In this document: positions 33,518 to 43,091 of the stretch, in pieces
How the letters are laid out: every line of letters begins with the position of its first letter
Numbering within the stretch: position 1 is the stretch's first letter
Source: Tissierellaceae bacterium
GTDB taxonomy: Bacteria > Bacillota > Clostridia > Tissierellales > Tissierellaceae
Direction of reading: 5' to 3'
DNA length: 64,000 nucleotides
Assembly (NCBI GenBank): GCA_023229175.1
Contig: JALNZV010000012.1
Coordinates: 1-64,000 of the forward strand
Notes under the pieces: generated by a model
The model's database searches: none
Told to the model about the DNA's origin: nothing
Seen by the model: only the letters and a program-made list of their open reading frames with translations
Program-made: the position numbers and the translations under genes

Positions 33518-34430
33518 CTTTGGCCTCATCCCTTAAGTTATGAAGATTTTCTTGATATTTTTGTTCTTTTAATATGTACAAAATATCCTCTTCCAAAGAC
33601 TCCAGGCTGTCTTTTTTGTCTTCCAATCGAATTATATGGTATCCCACTTCTGTCTTTACCAAGGAACTGACTTCTCCTACATTTAATTTAAATGCAGCGT
33701 CTTCGAATTCAGCTATCATATCGCCTTTGCGGAAATAGCCTAGGTCTCCTCCTCTTGCACCTGATCCCTTGTCTGCAGACAATTCCAATGCCAATTCTTC
33801 AAATTCTTCTCCAGTTTCTAATCTATTTAGTACTTCTTTTCCCTCTTCTTCAGTCTTTACCAGTATATGGCTGGCCTTGATTACAATCAAATCCTCCCCA
33901 TTGTCGTCAAAAAAACTTTCTATCTCCTCTTGGGGTATATTTGTTTTATCTAAAAAGTTATCTTTGTGTTTGTTAATTAAAAGCCCCCTTCTAATATTGT
34001 CTTCGAAAAACTTTCTCGACATGCTGTTTTCCTCCAAGGAACTATCAAATTCCTCTTCTCCACCCATCATTTCAACGTATTCGTCCATGATTTCCTGTAC
34101 TTCCTCTGGACTTACTGAAATGTTTTCTATCTCTGCTTCTCTCTCAATTAATCTCTCCATGATAAGCATTTCCATTATTTCCTCTTTTAGAGCCTCTCCC
34201 CTGGTCTTACCAGTACTGGCATCTAATTGGTCCATGGCACCTTCTCCAAGTTGCTGCTCGTTAATCTTTTTATAGACCTCAAATTCCATGTTAAATTCGT
34301 CTTCTGTAATGCCAACATCGTCGACCTTAGCAACTAGTCCTTCCTCTTTATTGGAGCATCCTATTACCCCAAATGCTATTGCCAACAGTAATAGGAGTAT
34401 TATTCCTCTTTTAATTTTGTGTTTATACAA
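33504..34430 (-). CDS. prsA: Foldase lipoprotein, parvulin-type peptidyl-prolyl isomerase (PrsA)
   Basis: Extracytoplasmic folding factor. 308 aa, TTG start with GAGAGGATG upstream. A signal peptide ends at the lipobox GVIGC (C25). A SurA-like N-terminal helical domain (about 30-175) is followed by the rotamase domain (about 178-275) with IKASHILVKTEEEGKEVLNRL, SADKGSGARGGDLGYF and EVGYHIIRLED. It follows mfd by 53 nt and precedes spoVT, as in many Clostridia. Confidence 0.93.
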   Translation of the reverse strand: MYKHKIKRGIILLLLLAIAFGVIGCSNKEEGLVAKVDDVGITEDEFNMEFEVYKKINEQQLGEGAMDQLDASTGKTRGEALKEEIMEMLIMERLIEREAEIENISVSPEEVQEIMDEYVEMMGGEEEFDSSLEENSMSRKFFEDNIRRGLLINKHKDNFLDKTNIPQEEIESFFDDNGEDLIVIKASHILVKTEEEGKEVLNRLETGEEFEELALELSADKGSGARGGDLGYFRKGDMIAEFEDAAFKLNVGEVSSLVKTEVGYHIIRLEDKKDSLESLEEDILYILKEQKYQENLHNLRDEAKVKIF

Positions 34431-34483
34431 TTATAACATCCTCTCTTATCTATTTGCCGCATCTCAATCTATTATATATTATT

Positions 34484-37400
34484 CTAGGCGGGATTAAAAC
34501 CATTAATTTTTTCAACTAAGGTTTTTAACTCCCCGAGGAAATTGTTATCCCATTTAATTATAAGTGCTGGTTCCTTTGATAGGTCCATAATAAGTTTTTT
34601 CCCATACTGGTCCGATAGCTGTCCCAACAAATCTAAGGATATATTGTCTATGGTATTAAACTCTAGAATTACCTCTTCACCATTTTGGAAGATATTCTTA
34701 ATATTGCTTTTACTTGCCAAGTACCTAATATAGGATATGTCCATTAAATTTTCAACTTCTTTGGGTACGTCTCCAAATCTATCTATTAACTCGTCTATTA
34801 AATCCCTATATCCTTCTATAGTGGTTATGGAAGCAATTCTTTTGTATATTTCTATTTTCTGTAATTCGTCTTCTATATAGTGGCTGCTAATATATCCGTC
34901 TACCTTGATATCGATTGTAGTATCTAACTGTTCCTCCACTGCCTCGCCCTTTAGCTTCTTTATAGCCTCGTGTAAGTATTTAATATACAAATCATAGCCT
35001 ATGGCTTCAATATGACCGTGTTGCTCTAGCCCCAATAAATTACCTGCTCCCCTAATCTCCAAATCCCTCATGGCGATTTTGAAGCCTGAGCCAAATTCTG
35101 TAAATTCTCTAATTGCCCTTAGCCTCTTTTCAGCTATTTCTGAAAGTACCTTGTTTTTCTCATAGGTAAAATACCCGTAGGCAATCCTGTTTGACCTGCC
35201 AACTCTACCCCTTAATTGATACAATTGAGATAGGCCCATTTTATCTGCATTGTGGATTATTATGGTGTTGACATTGGGTATGTCTAATCCAGTTTCTATG
35301 ATAGTAGTGCATACTAAGACATCTATTTCCCTTTCGTAGAAGTCTATCATTACCCTTTCCAATTCTCTTTCACTCATCTGGCCATGTCCCACGTCAAATT
35401 TAACTTCTGGGACAAGTTCCCTGAGATGGGAGGCAAATTTATCTATGGTCTCTACCCTATTGTATACTAAGTAGACCTGCCCACCTCTTCCAACTTCCTT
35501 CAATATTGCATCTCTAATCATTTGTTCGTTAAACTCTACCACATATGTCTGTACAGGATACCTTTCTTCTGGAGGGTCCTCGATGACTGACATATCCCTT
35601 ATGCCCGACAATGACATATGAAGGGTCCTTGGAATTGGCGTTGCTGTAAGGGTAAGGACATCTACAGTTTCCTTATACTTCTTTAAGGTTTCCTTATGCT
35701 TTACACCGAATCTTTGCTCCTCGTCAATGATAAGAAGGCCCAGGTCCTTGAAGTCCACGTCCTTCGACAGTAGTCTATGAGTTCCTACTACTATGTCCAC
35801 CACGCCGTTTCTAAGTCCCTCTATGGTTTGTTTTTGTTGAATCTTTGTTCTAAATCTACTGAGCATATCAATTTTCACGGGAAAACTCGAAAACCTCTCT
35901 AAAAGCGTATTGTAGTGCTGCTGGGCCAATATAGTAGTTGGCACTAAAAATGCAATTTGTTTGCTATCTAATACAGCCTTAAATGCTGCCCTCAGGGCTA
36001 CTTCCGTCTTTCCATATCCCACATCTCCACAAAGTAGCCTATCCATAGGCTTTGGTTTTTCCATATCTCCTTTAATATCTATTACACTTCTCAGCTGACC
36101 TTCCGTTTCTTCGTAGGGAAATAAGTCTTCAAACTCCCTTTGCCATTGGCTGTCCTCTGAAAATGCAAATCCACTGCTTTCTTCCCTTTTTGCATATAGT
36201 TCAAGCAAGTCTACAGCCATGTCCTCTACGGCTCTTTTCGCCCGTTCCTTAGTTCTAGCCCAGTCAGCACTTGACAATTTATTAATCTTTGGCTTTATGC
36301 TGTGGGAGCCAATATATTTTTGAATTAAATTCATCTGATCTATGGGCACATATAGTTTGTCTGCACCTTTATATCTTATGGTTAAATAGTCTTTTTTCAC
36401 ACCTTGGATATTTAACTGCTCTATACCTTCATATCGTCCTATACCGTGATTTTCGTGGACTATAAAATCTCCCGCCTTTAAATCTGACAAGCTGACAGCC
36501 TTCGTTGGATCCTTTTTCTTCAGTTTTGATGTCCTTTTCTTGCCTGCGCCAAATACCTCCTTGTCGCTAATTAGTATAAATTTCAGTTGTGGGTACTCAA
36601 ATCCGCCAAATGTACTTCCAGGCGTTATATATACTTGGGAGGACTTAATCTCAGTATCTCTATCCAGTATAAAATTGGCCTCAACTTCCATGGACAGCAA
36701 AGTGTCTTTAAGCCTTTGACCTCTCTCCTCTGTACCTGACAATATGACGATTTTATAGCCCCTATATTTATAGTGGTTTATGTCATCCTTAAGTATCTCC
36801 ATTTTATTGTGGTAAGACTGCATTCCCTTCAGCGAAAAATTGCAAAGAGCCCTTGGCTCAAAATCCTTATTGGCACTTAACAATACACTATTTGTTATGG
36901 AAGTTTTTCTTTTTATGTCCCTTACCAAACTTTCATAATCAAATCGAATGTTCTCATGGGAGGAAAGGAGTTCACCAACCTCAAATAAGTCCGCAAACTT
37001 TATTTTAAAATCCTCCTCTATGGCTTTAACACTTTCCTCTACCCTTCTTGGCTCATCTATGAAAACCAAGGCATCTTCTTTTAAATAATCCAGAATTGAT
37101 GACAAATATTGAGCAGGTATATAGGGCACTATTAAATCCCTATTGGACAAAAATAGACCCTCTCTTAAGTATTCGCCATATCTTCCAAATTTATTTTCTA
37201 TATTGTGCCTCTCTATTATATTTCCCTTTGACTTACTTAAGGCCCTGTTCATATCCTCTCCCAAAGCATTAGCTACTGCATCCCTATACTGGTCCAATAT
37301 CAAGATTTCCTTCACAGGGGATATGTATACCTTTTTAAGGACCTCCTTTGATTTTTGACTATGGATGTCAAAGGACCTGATGGAATCCACTTCTATATCA

Positions 37401-37990
37401 AAAAACTCGATTCTAAAAGGGTCCAAACTATAAGGAGGAAAAAAATCCAATATACCTCCCCTTATGCTGAACTGCCCAATGGCCTCCACCATCGTTACGC
37501 CTTCATATCCATTTTGAACTAGAATAGACCTGACTAAATCTAAATCTACCTCATCCCCCACTTCTATGGTCCTAGAGTGGCTTTTAAAGACTTCTTTTGA
37601 CATAAGTTTCCCTAAAATAGATTCAATGGAGGACACCACCAAAAGGTTCTCCCCCTTTGACAATCTAGATACAACGCCAAGCCTTTCATTGGAACTTTCG
37701 TTGCTAAAAGCGTCTATGTCGTAAAACAAGATATCTTTCTTCGGAAAGAAAACAGTATCCCCATTTCCTAGGCTTTTTAAATCCTCCACAATCCTCTTGC
37801 TTCTCACCTCATTGTGGGTAATGACGAGTATTTGCCTATTGGTATGAAGTTTTAAGGCATGTAGAAAATGTCCCATGGCCTCATCTATGATGCCATAAAC
37901 ACCTATGGGACTGTCTTGATTTTCTATATGTAATTTTAACTTTTTGTAGCTATCCAAATTGTTCAAGGGATCCACTACGAAATCCTGCAT
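34484..37990 (-). CDS. mfd: Transcription-repair coupling factor Mfd
   Basis: Removes stalled RNA polymerase at DNA lesions and recruits UvrAB. Near-full length (about 1168 aa). Order: UvrB-like damage-recognition region (1-300), RNA-polymerase-interaction domain (VHENHGIGRYEGIEQL, about 490-560), RecG-like helicase with LLCGDVGYGKTEVALRAAFKAV, DEEQRF, TATPIPRTLHMSLSGIRDMS and QLRGRVGRS, and C-terminal TRCF domain. A GTG at 37999 overlaps the ribosome site; the ATG at 37990 is spaced 8 nt from GAGGAG and is preferred. Confidence 0.97.
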   Translation of the reverse strand: MQDFVVDPLNNLDSYKKLKLHIENQDSPIGVYGIIDEAMGHFLHALKLHTNRQILVITHNEVRSKRIVEDLKSLGNGDTVFFPKKDILFYDIDAFSNESSNERLGVVSRLSKGENLLVVSSIESILGKLMSKEVFKSHSRTIEVGDEVDLDLVRSILVQNGYEGVTMVEAIGQFSIRGGILDFFPPYSLDPFRIEFFDIEVDSIRSFDIHSQKSKEVLKKVYISPVKEILILDQYRDAVANALGEDMNRALSKSKGNIIERHNIENKFGRYGEYLREGLFLSNRDLIVPYIPAQYLSSILDYLKEDALVFIDEPRRVEESVKAIEEDFKIKFADLFEVGELLSSHENIRFDYESLVRDIKRKTSITNSVLLSANKDFEPRALCNFSLKGMQSYHNKMEILKDDINHYKYRGYKIVILSGTEERGQRLKDTLLSMEVEANFILDRDTEIKSSQVYITPGSTFGGFEYPQLKFILISDKEVFGAGKKRTSKLKKKDPTKAVSLSDLKAGDFIVHENHGIGRYEGIEQLNIQGVKKDYLTIRYKGADKLYVPIDQMNLIQKYIGSHSIKPKINKLSSADWARTKERAKRAVEDMAVDLLELYAKREESSGFAFSEDSQWQREFEDLFPYEETEGQLRSVIDIKGDMEKPKPMDRLLCGDVGYGKTEVALRAAFKAVLDSKQIAFLVPTTILAQQHYNTLLERFSSFPVKIDMLSRFRTKIQQKQTIEGLRNGVVDIVVGTHRLLSKDVDFKDLGLLIIDEEQRFGVKHKETLKKYKETVDVLTLTATPIPRTLHMSLSGIRDMSVIEDPPEERYPVQTYVVEFNEQMIRDAILKEVGRGGQVYLVYNRVETIDKFASHLRELVPEVKFDVGHGQMSERELERVMIDFYEREIDVLVCTTIIETGLDIPNVNTIIIHNADKMGLSQLYQLRGRVGRSNRIAYGYFTYEKNKVLSEIAEKRLRAIREFTEFGSGFKIAMRDLEIRGAGNLLGLEQHGHIEAIGYDLYIKYLHEAIKKLKGEAVEEQLDTTIDIKVDGYISSHYIEDELQKIEIYKRIASITTIEGYRDLIDELIDRFGDVPKEVENLMDISYIRYLASKSNIKNIFQNGEEVILEFNTIDNISLDLLGQLSDQYGKKLIMDLSKEPALIIKWDNNFLGELKTLVEKINGFNPA

Positions 37991-38017
37991 ATAATTCACT
38001 CCTCAATAAACACCCTA

Positions 38018-38039
38018 AGCCCAGGTTTAGTCCTGGGCT
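38018..38039 (-). other. Hairpin between pth and mfd
   Basis: Perfect 8-bp stem AGCCCAGG/CCTGGGCT with a 6-nt loop overlaps the pth 3' end. There is no U-run after it, so it is more likely an mRNA-stability or partial attenuation structure than a terminator. Confidence 0.4.
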
Positions 38040-38608
38040 CCATTTGTCTTAATATTAAATTGATTCATTGCATCGTCTATTCCCTTTTCTATAATAGCTT
38101 CTACAGCCTCTGCTCCTGTCAATATGGACCCTTCAATTAGTTCCTGTTCTTCCTTGGAAAACTTGCTTAACACAAAATCTGCTAAATCCTCATATTGACC
38201 TTTTTTCCCTATGCCTATTTTCACCCTTGGAAAGTCGTCCCTTTGAAGCAGGTATATTATGGACTTTAATCCATTGTGAGAACCTGCACTCCCTTTCCTT
38301 CTAATCCGTACGGCGGCAAAATCTATATCTATATCGTCTACCACTACTATGATATTTTCTATGGGGAGCTTAAAAAAATTGTAAATATCCCTAACCGTTT
38401 CGCCGCTATTATTCATAAAGGTTTGAGGCTTGACCAATAAAACCTTTTCCCCGCCTATAAATCCTTCACCATACACGGATTTAAATTTTATTTTATTGAT
38501 TTTAATGTTGTTTCTCTTCCCTAATAAATCTATGGTATTAAACCCAATATTATGCCGCGTTTGTGCATATGCTCTGCCTGGATTTCCCAATCCTACAACT
38601 ACAAACAA
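38027..38608 (-). CDS. pth: Peptidyl-tRNA hydrolase
   Basis: Recycles tRNA from prematurely released peptidyl-tRNA. About 193 aa. The TTG at 38608 has GGGAG 8 nt upstream and gives the classical start MFVVVGLGNPGRAYAQTRHNIGF; a further in-frame TTG at 38623 lacks a ribosome site. The catalytic histidine (TRHNIGF), the KPQTFMNNSG loop and IIVVVDDIDI are intact. Directly downstream of prs, in the conserved prs-pth-mfd order; the usual ctc gene between them is absent. Confidence 0.95.
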   Translation of the reverse strand: MFVVVGLGNPGRAYAQTRHNIGFNTIDLLGKRNNIKINKIKFKSVYGEGFIGGEKVLLVKPQTFMNNSGETVRDIYNFFKLPIENIIVVVDDIDIDFAAVRIRRKGSAGSHNGLKSIIYLLQRDDFPRVKIGIGKKGQYEDLADFVLSKFSKEEQELIEGSILTGAEAVEAIIEKGIDDAMNQFNIKTNGAQD

Positions 38609-38623
38609 AAAATCAACTCCCAA

Positions 38624-39571
38624 TTACTCAAATAATTTACTGACAGATTCATTGTCGTGAATCCTCTTAATGGCCTCTGCAAAAAGTGGAGCCACAGATA
38701 CGACTTCGATTTTATCGATTCTCTTTTCCTCTGGTAGGGGAATAGTATCTGTAATGATAAACTTTTCCAGCTCAGAGTTTTTAATTCTCTCTATGGCAGG
38801 ACCAGATAATACGCCGTGGGTGGCACATCCATAGACCTTTTTAGCACCAAAGTTTTTTAACACGGATGCAGCCTTTGTTATGGTACCAGCAGTATCTATG
38901 ATATCGTCAACTAAAATAACGTCTTTTCCATCTATATCTCCAATGACATTCATGACCTCTGATACATTGGCCTTTGGCCTTCTTTTTTCTATAATGGCGA
39001 TGGGCAAATCTAAAAGGTTGGCAAAGGACCTTGCCCTGGTAACACCTCCTAAATCCGGGGATACAATTACCGTCTCCTCTCCTACTAAATCTCTAAAATA
39101 CTCTGCCAAAATAGGCACTCCAGATAAGTGATCTACAGGTATATCAAAGTATCCCTGTATCTGTGCTGCATGTAAGTCCATGCTAATTACCCTGTCTGCT
39201 CCAGCTGTGGTCAAGAGATTTGCCACCAGCTTTGCCGTAATAGGCTCCCTGGCCTTTGTCTTCCTGTCCTGTCTCGCATAGCCGTAATATGGCAGCACGG
39301 CATTTACCCTTCCCGCTGAAGCCCTCTTTACTGCATCTATTAAAATTAGTATTTCCATTAAATTGTCATTTACAGGGGTATTTGTCGGCTGCACTATGAA
39401 TACATCCATTCCCCTGACAGTTTCGCTAATATTGACGTTTATTTCTCCATCGCTAAATGTATTTACATCGCAAATCCCCATGGGCTTGATTAACTCCCTG
39501 CATATCTTTTCTGCTAAGTCCCTATTGGCATTTCCCGAAAAAATTTTCATACCATCCATACATATATTCAT
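38624..39571 (-). CDS. prs: Ribose-phosphate pyrophosphokinase (PRPP synthetase)
   Basis: Makes PRPP from ribose 5-phosphate and ATP for nucleotide, His and Trp synthesis. 315 aa, class I. It shows the flexible loop with YYGYARQDRKTKAREPITAKLVA in part (PYYGYARQDRK), the divalent-metal DLHAAQIQGYFDIPVDHL region and the PRPP loop VILVDDIIDTAGTI. AGGAGG stands 8 nt before the ATG. 20 nt downstream of glmU. Confidence 0.97.
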   Translation of the reverse strand: MNICMDGMKIFSGNANRDLAEKICRELIKPMGICDVNTFSDGEINVNISETVRGMDVFIVQPTNTPVNDNLMEILILIDAVKRASAGRVNAVLPYYGYARQDRKTKAREPITAKLVANLLTTAGADRVISMDLHAAQIQGYFDIPVDHLSGVPILAEYFRDLVGEETVIVSPDLGGVTRARSFANLLDLPIAIIEKRRPKANVSEVMNVIGDIDGKDVILVDDIIDTAGTITKAASVLKNFGAKKVYGCATHGVLSGPAIERIKNSELEKFIITDTIPLPEEKRIDKIEVVSVAPLFAEAIKRIHDNESVSKLFE

Positions 39572-39591
39572 CTGTTTTCCTCCTAAGTCCC

Positions 39592-40971
39592 TTATTTTTT
39601 TAAGCCTTTTCTCTCAACCCAATTGGGTATGTTTACCTGTCGAGCCCTGGCAATGGAGAGCTCTCCCTCCTTTACCTCTTTTGTAATAGTCGAACCTGCC
39701 GCGACATATCCCCAGGATTTTACCTCCACAGGTGCAACTAAATTTGAATTGCTGCCCACAAAGGCATTGTCTCCGACAGTAGTTCTAAACTTTTCCTTCC
39801 CATTATAATTTACAAATACTACGGCACAACCTATGTTTACATTATGTCCAATATCGGCATCTCCTATATATGCCAAGTGGTTGGCTTTTGTATTGTCTTT
39901 TATATTTGAATTCTTAACTTCAACAAAATTTCCTATGCTGACATTTTCTCCAATTTTGGAATTAGGTCTGAGATGGGCATAGGGCCCTATGGTAGTACCT
40001 TGACCTACGATGCTTCCCTCCACTAGAGAAGACCTTATGGTGACCCTAGGCTGTATAATGCTGTCAATTATAGTAGTATCTCCGCTTATTACACAATCCT
40101 CTCCTATTTTAGTATCTCCCTTAATAGATACGCCTGGATATATGATGGTGTCCCTCCCTATGGATACTCCATCTTCAATATAAGTATTGTCTGGGTTGAC
40201 TATTGTCACTCCATCGTCCATATGGCGTTTATTTATTCTCCTTCTCATTATTTCCTCACAAAAGGCCAATTGTCTCCTTGAATTTACGCCGTGGATTTCA
40301 TTTGAATCCACTATTATATGGGCGCCTATTTTATAGCCTTCATTCTTAAGTACCTCTATTACATCGGTGAGATAGTATTCATTCTGTGCGTTTTCATTAT
40401 CTATTTTGGACAGGGCATATTTTAAAAGCTTACCTCTGAAGCAAAATATTCCAGAATTTATTTCCTTAATTGCCTTTTCCTCGGGATTGGCATCCCTTTC
40501 CTCTACTATTTTGGAAACATGACCGCCTTCTCCTCTTATTATTCTGCCATAGCCAGTAGGTTCTTCTAAAATTGTCGTAAGCACAGTCCCATCGAAATTG
40601 TTTTCCCTGTGGTAATTAAACATCTTTTCAATTGTATCCTCAGTTATGAGGGGTGTGTCACCTGAAAGTATAATTACAGTACTGCTGTCCTCTATATATG
40701 GAACTGCCTGCATAGCTGCAAATCCAGTGCCATAAGGATGTCCCTCTCCCATAGGTTGAGTTTTAAACTCCAAGTTTTCTCCTTTAAAGTGCCCCTTTAC
40801 CTGCTCCCCATCTCGTCCAACTATGACGATGTTTTTCTCCACCTTAGCACCTTTACTAGCCCTTATGACGTAATCCAACAGGGGTTTCCCACATACTTCG
40901 TGTAATACCTTAGTTTTTTTCGATTTCATTCTAGTGCCTTCCCCGGCTGCTAATATAATAGAAACATTCAT
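39592..40971 (-). CDS. glmU: Bifunctional UDP-GlcNAc pyrophosphorylase / GlcN-1-P acetyltransferase
   Basis: Makes UDP-GlcNAc for peptidoglycan. 459 aa. The N-terminal uridylyltransferase starts ILAAGEGTRMKSKKTKVLHE; a linker near 230 leads to the left-handed beta-helix acetyltransferase with hexapeptide repeats (DTIIYPGVSIKGDTKIGEDC region) and the catalytic KANHLAYIGDADIG stretch. The order spoVG-glmU-prs is that of B. subtilis. Confidence 0.97.
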   Translation of the reverse strand: MNVSIILAAGEGTRMKSKKTKVLHEVCGKPLLDYVIRASKGAKVEKNIVIVGRDGEQVKGHFKGENLEFKTQPMGEGHPYGTGFAAMQAVPYIEDSSTVIILSGDTPLITEDTIEKMFNYHRENNFDGTVLTTILEEPTGYGRIIRGEGGHVSKIVEERDANPEEKAIKEINSGIFCFRGKLLKYALSKIDNENAQNEYYLTDVIEVLKNEGYKIGAHIIVDSNEIHGVNSRRQLAFCEEIMRRRINKRHMDDGVTIVNPDNTYIEDGVSIGRDTIIYPGVSIKGDTKIGEDCVISGDTTIIDSIIQPRVTIRSSLVEGSIVGQGTTIGPYAHLRPNSKIGENVSIGNFVEVKNSNIKDNTKANHLAYIGDADIGHNVNIGCAVVFVNYNGKEKFRTTVGDNAFVGSNSNLVAPVEVKSWGYVAAGSTITKEVKEGELSIARARQVNIPNWVERKGLKK

Positions 40972-41082
40972 TCACTACACCTCGTCTTGTATTTGTCCTT
41001 CAAATAATATTTTATCTTATTTAAAATATAAGTCCACAGGGAAATGGGAAATTTATAAACTTTTGACAAACTTACAGAGAAA

Positions 41083-41104
41083 AAGGAGCCATAGGCTCCC
41101 TTTT
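41083..41104 (-). terminator. Terminator after spoVG
   Basis: Stem GGGAGCC/GGCTCC with a TAT loop at the spoVG stop, followed by TTTTTCTCTG on the minus strand. Confidence 0.85.
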
Positions 41105-41366
41105 ACTCTGTTGCTAAAGACTTTTCATACTCTTCAAAAATCGCTTCTTGGATTTTTTGCCTAGTTTCGGCATTAATTGGATGGGCTATGTCCCTAAACT
41201 CACCATCTGCCATCTTTCTGCTGGGCATGGCCACAAATAACCCATTTTGGCCTTCGATTATCTTGATATCGTGAACTACAAATTCATCATCAAAGGTAAC
41301 CGAGACAATGGCCTTCATTTTTCCTTCATCTGAGATTTTTCTCAGCCTCACATCAGTAATTTTCAT
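41103..41366 (-). CDS. spoVG: Septation/sporulation RNA- and DNA-binding regulator SpoVG
   Basis: Small pleiotropic regulator of sporulation, septation and virulence-type genes. About 87 aa from the ATG at 41366 (AAGGGTG 9-12 nt upstream), beginning MKITDVRLRKISDEGKMKAI; the GTG at 41381 is less likely. Landmarks are FVVHDIKIIEGQNGLFVAMPS and FRDIAHPINAETR. A sigma-H type promoter lies at 41417-41445. Confidence 0.96.
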   Translation of the reverse strand: MKITDVRLRKISDEGKMKAIVSVTFDDEFVVHDIKIIEGQNGLFVAMPSRKMADGEFRDIAHPINAETRQKIQEAIFEEYEKSLATE

Positions 41367-41416
41367 TACTAAATTCACCACCCTTTATTTAAGTCAAAAA
41401 ATAACTGAATATAAAT

Positions 41417-41445
41417 ATATTCGATATATATTTTAAAAGTCCTGC
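41417..41445 (-). promoter_or_regulatory. Sigma-H type promoter of spoVG
   Basis: Minus strand GCAGGACTT (41445-41437), 11-nt spacer, ATCGAATAT (41425-41417), close to the sigma-H consensus RNAGGAWWW-N11/12-RNNGAATWW. spoVG is a classical sigma-H gene in B. subtilis. Confidence 0.75.
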
Positions 41446-41543
41446 TTTTTTTTGAAACTTTTTTCAGAATTTCTACTTTTATCCAATACACGACTGTAAA
41501 CTTTACATAATCTGCAAAATTTATTTTATTTTTCCTTTTAATG

Positions 41544-41552
41544 TGATATAAT
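41544..41552 (+). promoter_or_regulatory. Extended -10 promoter for murC
   Basis: TGA-TATAAT at 41544-41552, about 95 nt before murC, with only a weak T-rich -35. The 264-nt divergent spoVG/murC gap otherwise holds AT-rich sequence and the sigma-H promoter. Confidence 0.55.
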
Positions 41553-41645
41553 CTATCAGTGACAAATTAATCCTATTGGAATAGAATAATATTAATATAG
41601 AAGATGGTAATAATATGACAAAGGACTTTTTTAGGAGGAAAATCT

Positions 41646-43049
41646 ATGTACGAATTTCACATAAGTAAACACATGTATTCTAGAATTCATTTTATTGGGA
41701 TAGGCGGCATATCTATGAGTGCCATGGCAGAAATATTGATTTCTGAAGGATATACTGTAACTGGATCAGATGCAAAAGATAGCCCCATCGTTGAAAGGCT
41801 AAAAAAACTAGGTGCACTTATTTACATAGGACACAGCGAAGACAATATAGGCAGCGCAGATTTAGTTATTTATACGGATGCCATATCCATGGACAATGAA
41901 GAATTTATTAAGGCTAAGAATTTGGGAATACCCGTGATAGATAGGGCCACATTTTTAGGAGCCCTAATGAAGAACTATACAAACTCCATTGCCGTATCAG
42001 GTACCCATGGGAAAACCACCACCACCAGTATGTTATCAACCATATTAAATCGTTCCGTCCTAAATCCTACCATACTTCTAGGTGGAGAGCTAGACGAAAT
42101 AGGAGGCAATGTAAAATTGGGCTCTAGGGAGTTTATCCTCACCGAGGCCTGCGAATACAAGGGAAATATCCTGAAATATTTTCCCACTATGGCCATTATC
42201 TTAAATATAGATGAAGACCATCTAGATTATTTTAAGGGAATAGATCATATTCAAGACACATTTGCCGACTACGGAAAAAATCTTGACAAAAATAGTTATT
42301 TGATTATCAACAAGGACGATAAGGGACATAGAAGGGTAGTAGATAATACAGAAGCAAGGGTATTTACATTTTCTTTAATGGAAGACTCCGATTATAAGGC
42401 AGAGAATATCAGTTTTTCCGAAGAAGGCTATCCTATATATACTTTAAATATTAAGGGCAAAGAAACTTATGAAGTAAACCTATCGGTAATGGGCCTTCAC
42501 AATGTATACAATTCTCTAGCCAGTATTGCAGCTGCACATATTTATGGCATTCCAATGGAAGACATATTAAAGAAAATTTCTCAATATACAGGTGTCCACA
42601 GGAGACTAGAACTAAAGGGATATTATAACGGGGCCAAGGTAATCGACGACTATGCACATCATCCCACGGAAATAAAGGCTACTTTAAATGCTCTTAGAAA
42701 TTCCACAGATGGGAATATTTTTTGTGTCTTTCAGCCCCATACCTACACGAGAACAAAACTTTTATTAAACAGCTTTGCAAATTCCTTTGGTGCTGCAAAT
42801 AAAATAATTATCACCGATATCTATGCCGCCCGAGAGAAGGATAATGGCATGGTCCATTCTAAAGACTTAGTAAATGCAATCTATGACAATGGTGCAGATG
42901 CTATGTATATCCAAACCTTTGAAGATATTGAACACTATTTGTTGGAAAGCGTTAAAAAAGACGACATCATACTTACCATGGGAGCAGGAAATGTATATTT
43001 AATAGGAGATGCAATCGTAGAAGGTCATAAAAATAAGGCAGCAGTATAA
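41646..43049 (+). CDS. murC: UDP-N-acetylmuramate-L-alanine ligase
   Basis: Adds L-Ala to UDP-MurNAc in peptidoglycan synthesis. 467 aa. Domain 1 has IHFIGIGGISMSAMAEIL for the UDP-sugar, domain 2 the ATP loop SGTHGKTTTTSML, followed by ILTEACEYKGNIL and LNIDEDHLDYF, and domain 3 DDYAHHPTEIKATL. AGGAGG lies 7 nt before the ATG. Divergent from spoVG and convergent with the LCP gene. Confidence 0.96.
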   Translation: MYEFHISKHMYSRIHFIGIGGISMSAMAEILISEGYTVTGSDAKDSPIVERLKKLGALIYIGHSEDNIGSADLVIYTDAISMDNEEFIKAKNLGIPVIDRATFLGALMKNYTNSIAVSGTHGKTTTTSMLSTILNRSVLNPTILLGGELDEIGGNVKLGSREFILTEACEYKGNILKYFPTMAIILNIDEDHLDYFKGIDHIQDTFADYGKNLDKNSYLIINKDDKGHRRVVDNTEARVFTFSLMEDSDYKAENISFSEEGYPIYTLNIKGKETYEVNLSVMGLHNVYNSLASIAAAHIYGIPMEDILKKISQYTGVHRRLELKGYYNGAKVIDDYAHHPTEIKATLNALRNSTDGNIFCVFQPHTYTRTKLLLNSFANSFGAANKIIITDIYAAREKDNGMVHSKDLVNAIYDNGADAMYIQTFEDIEHYLLESVKKDDIILTMGAGNVYLIGDAIVEGHKNKAAV

Positions 43050-43057
43050 TAGAAAAT

Positions 43058-43091
43058 AAAACAGTCCTAATCGCTTTGATTAGGACTGTTT
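43058..43091. terminator. Bidirectional terminator between murC and the LCP gene
   Basis: Long perfect stem AACAGTCCTAATC/GATTAGGACTGTT with A-run and T-run on either side. It overlaps the last codons of the convergent LCP gene. Confidence 0.88.
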
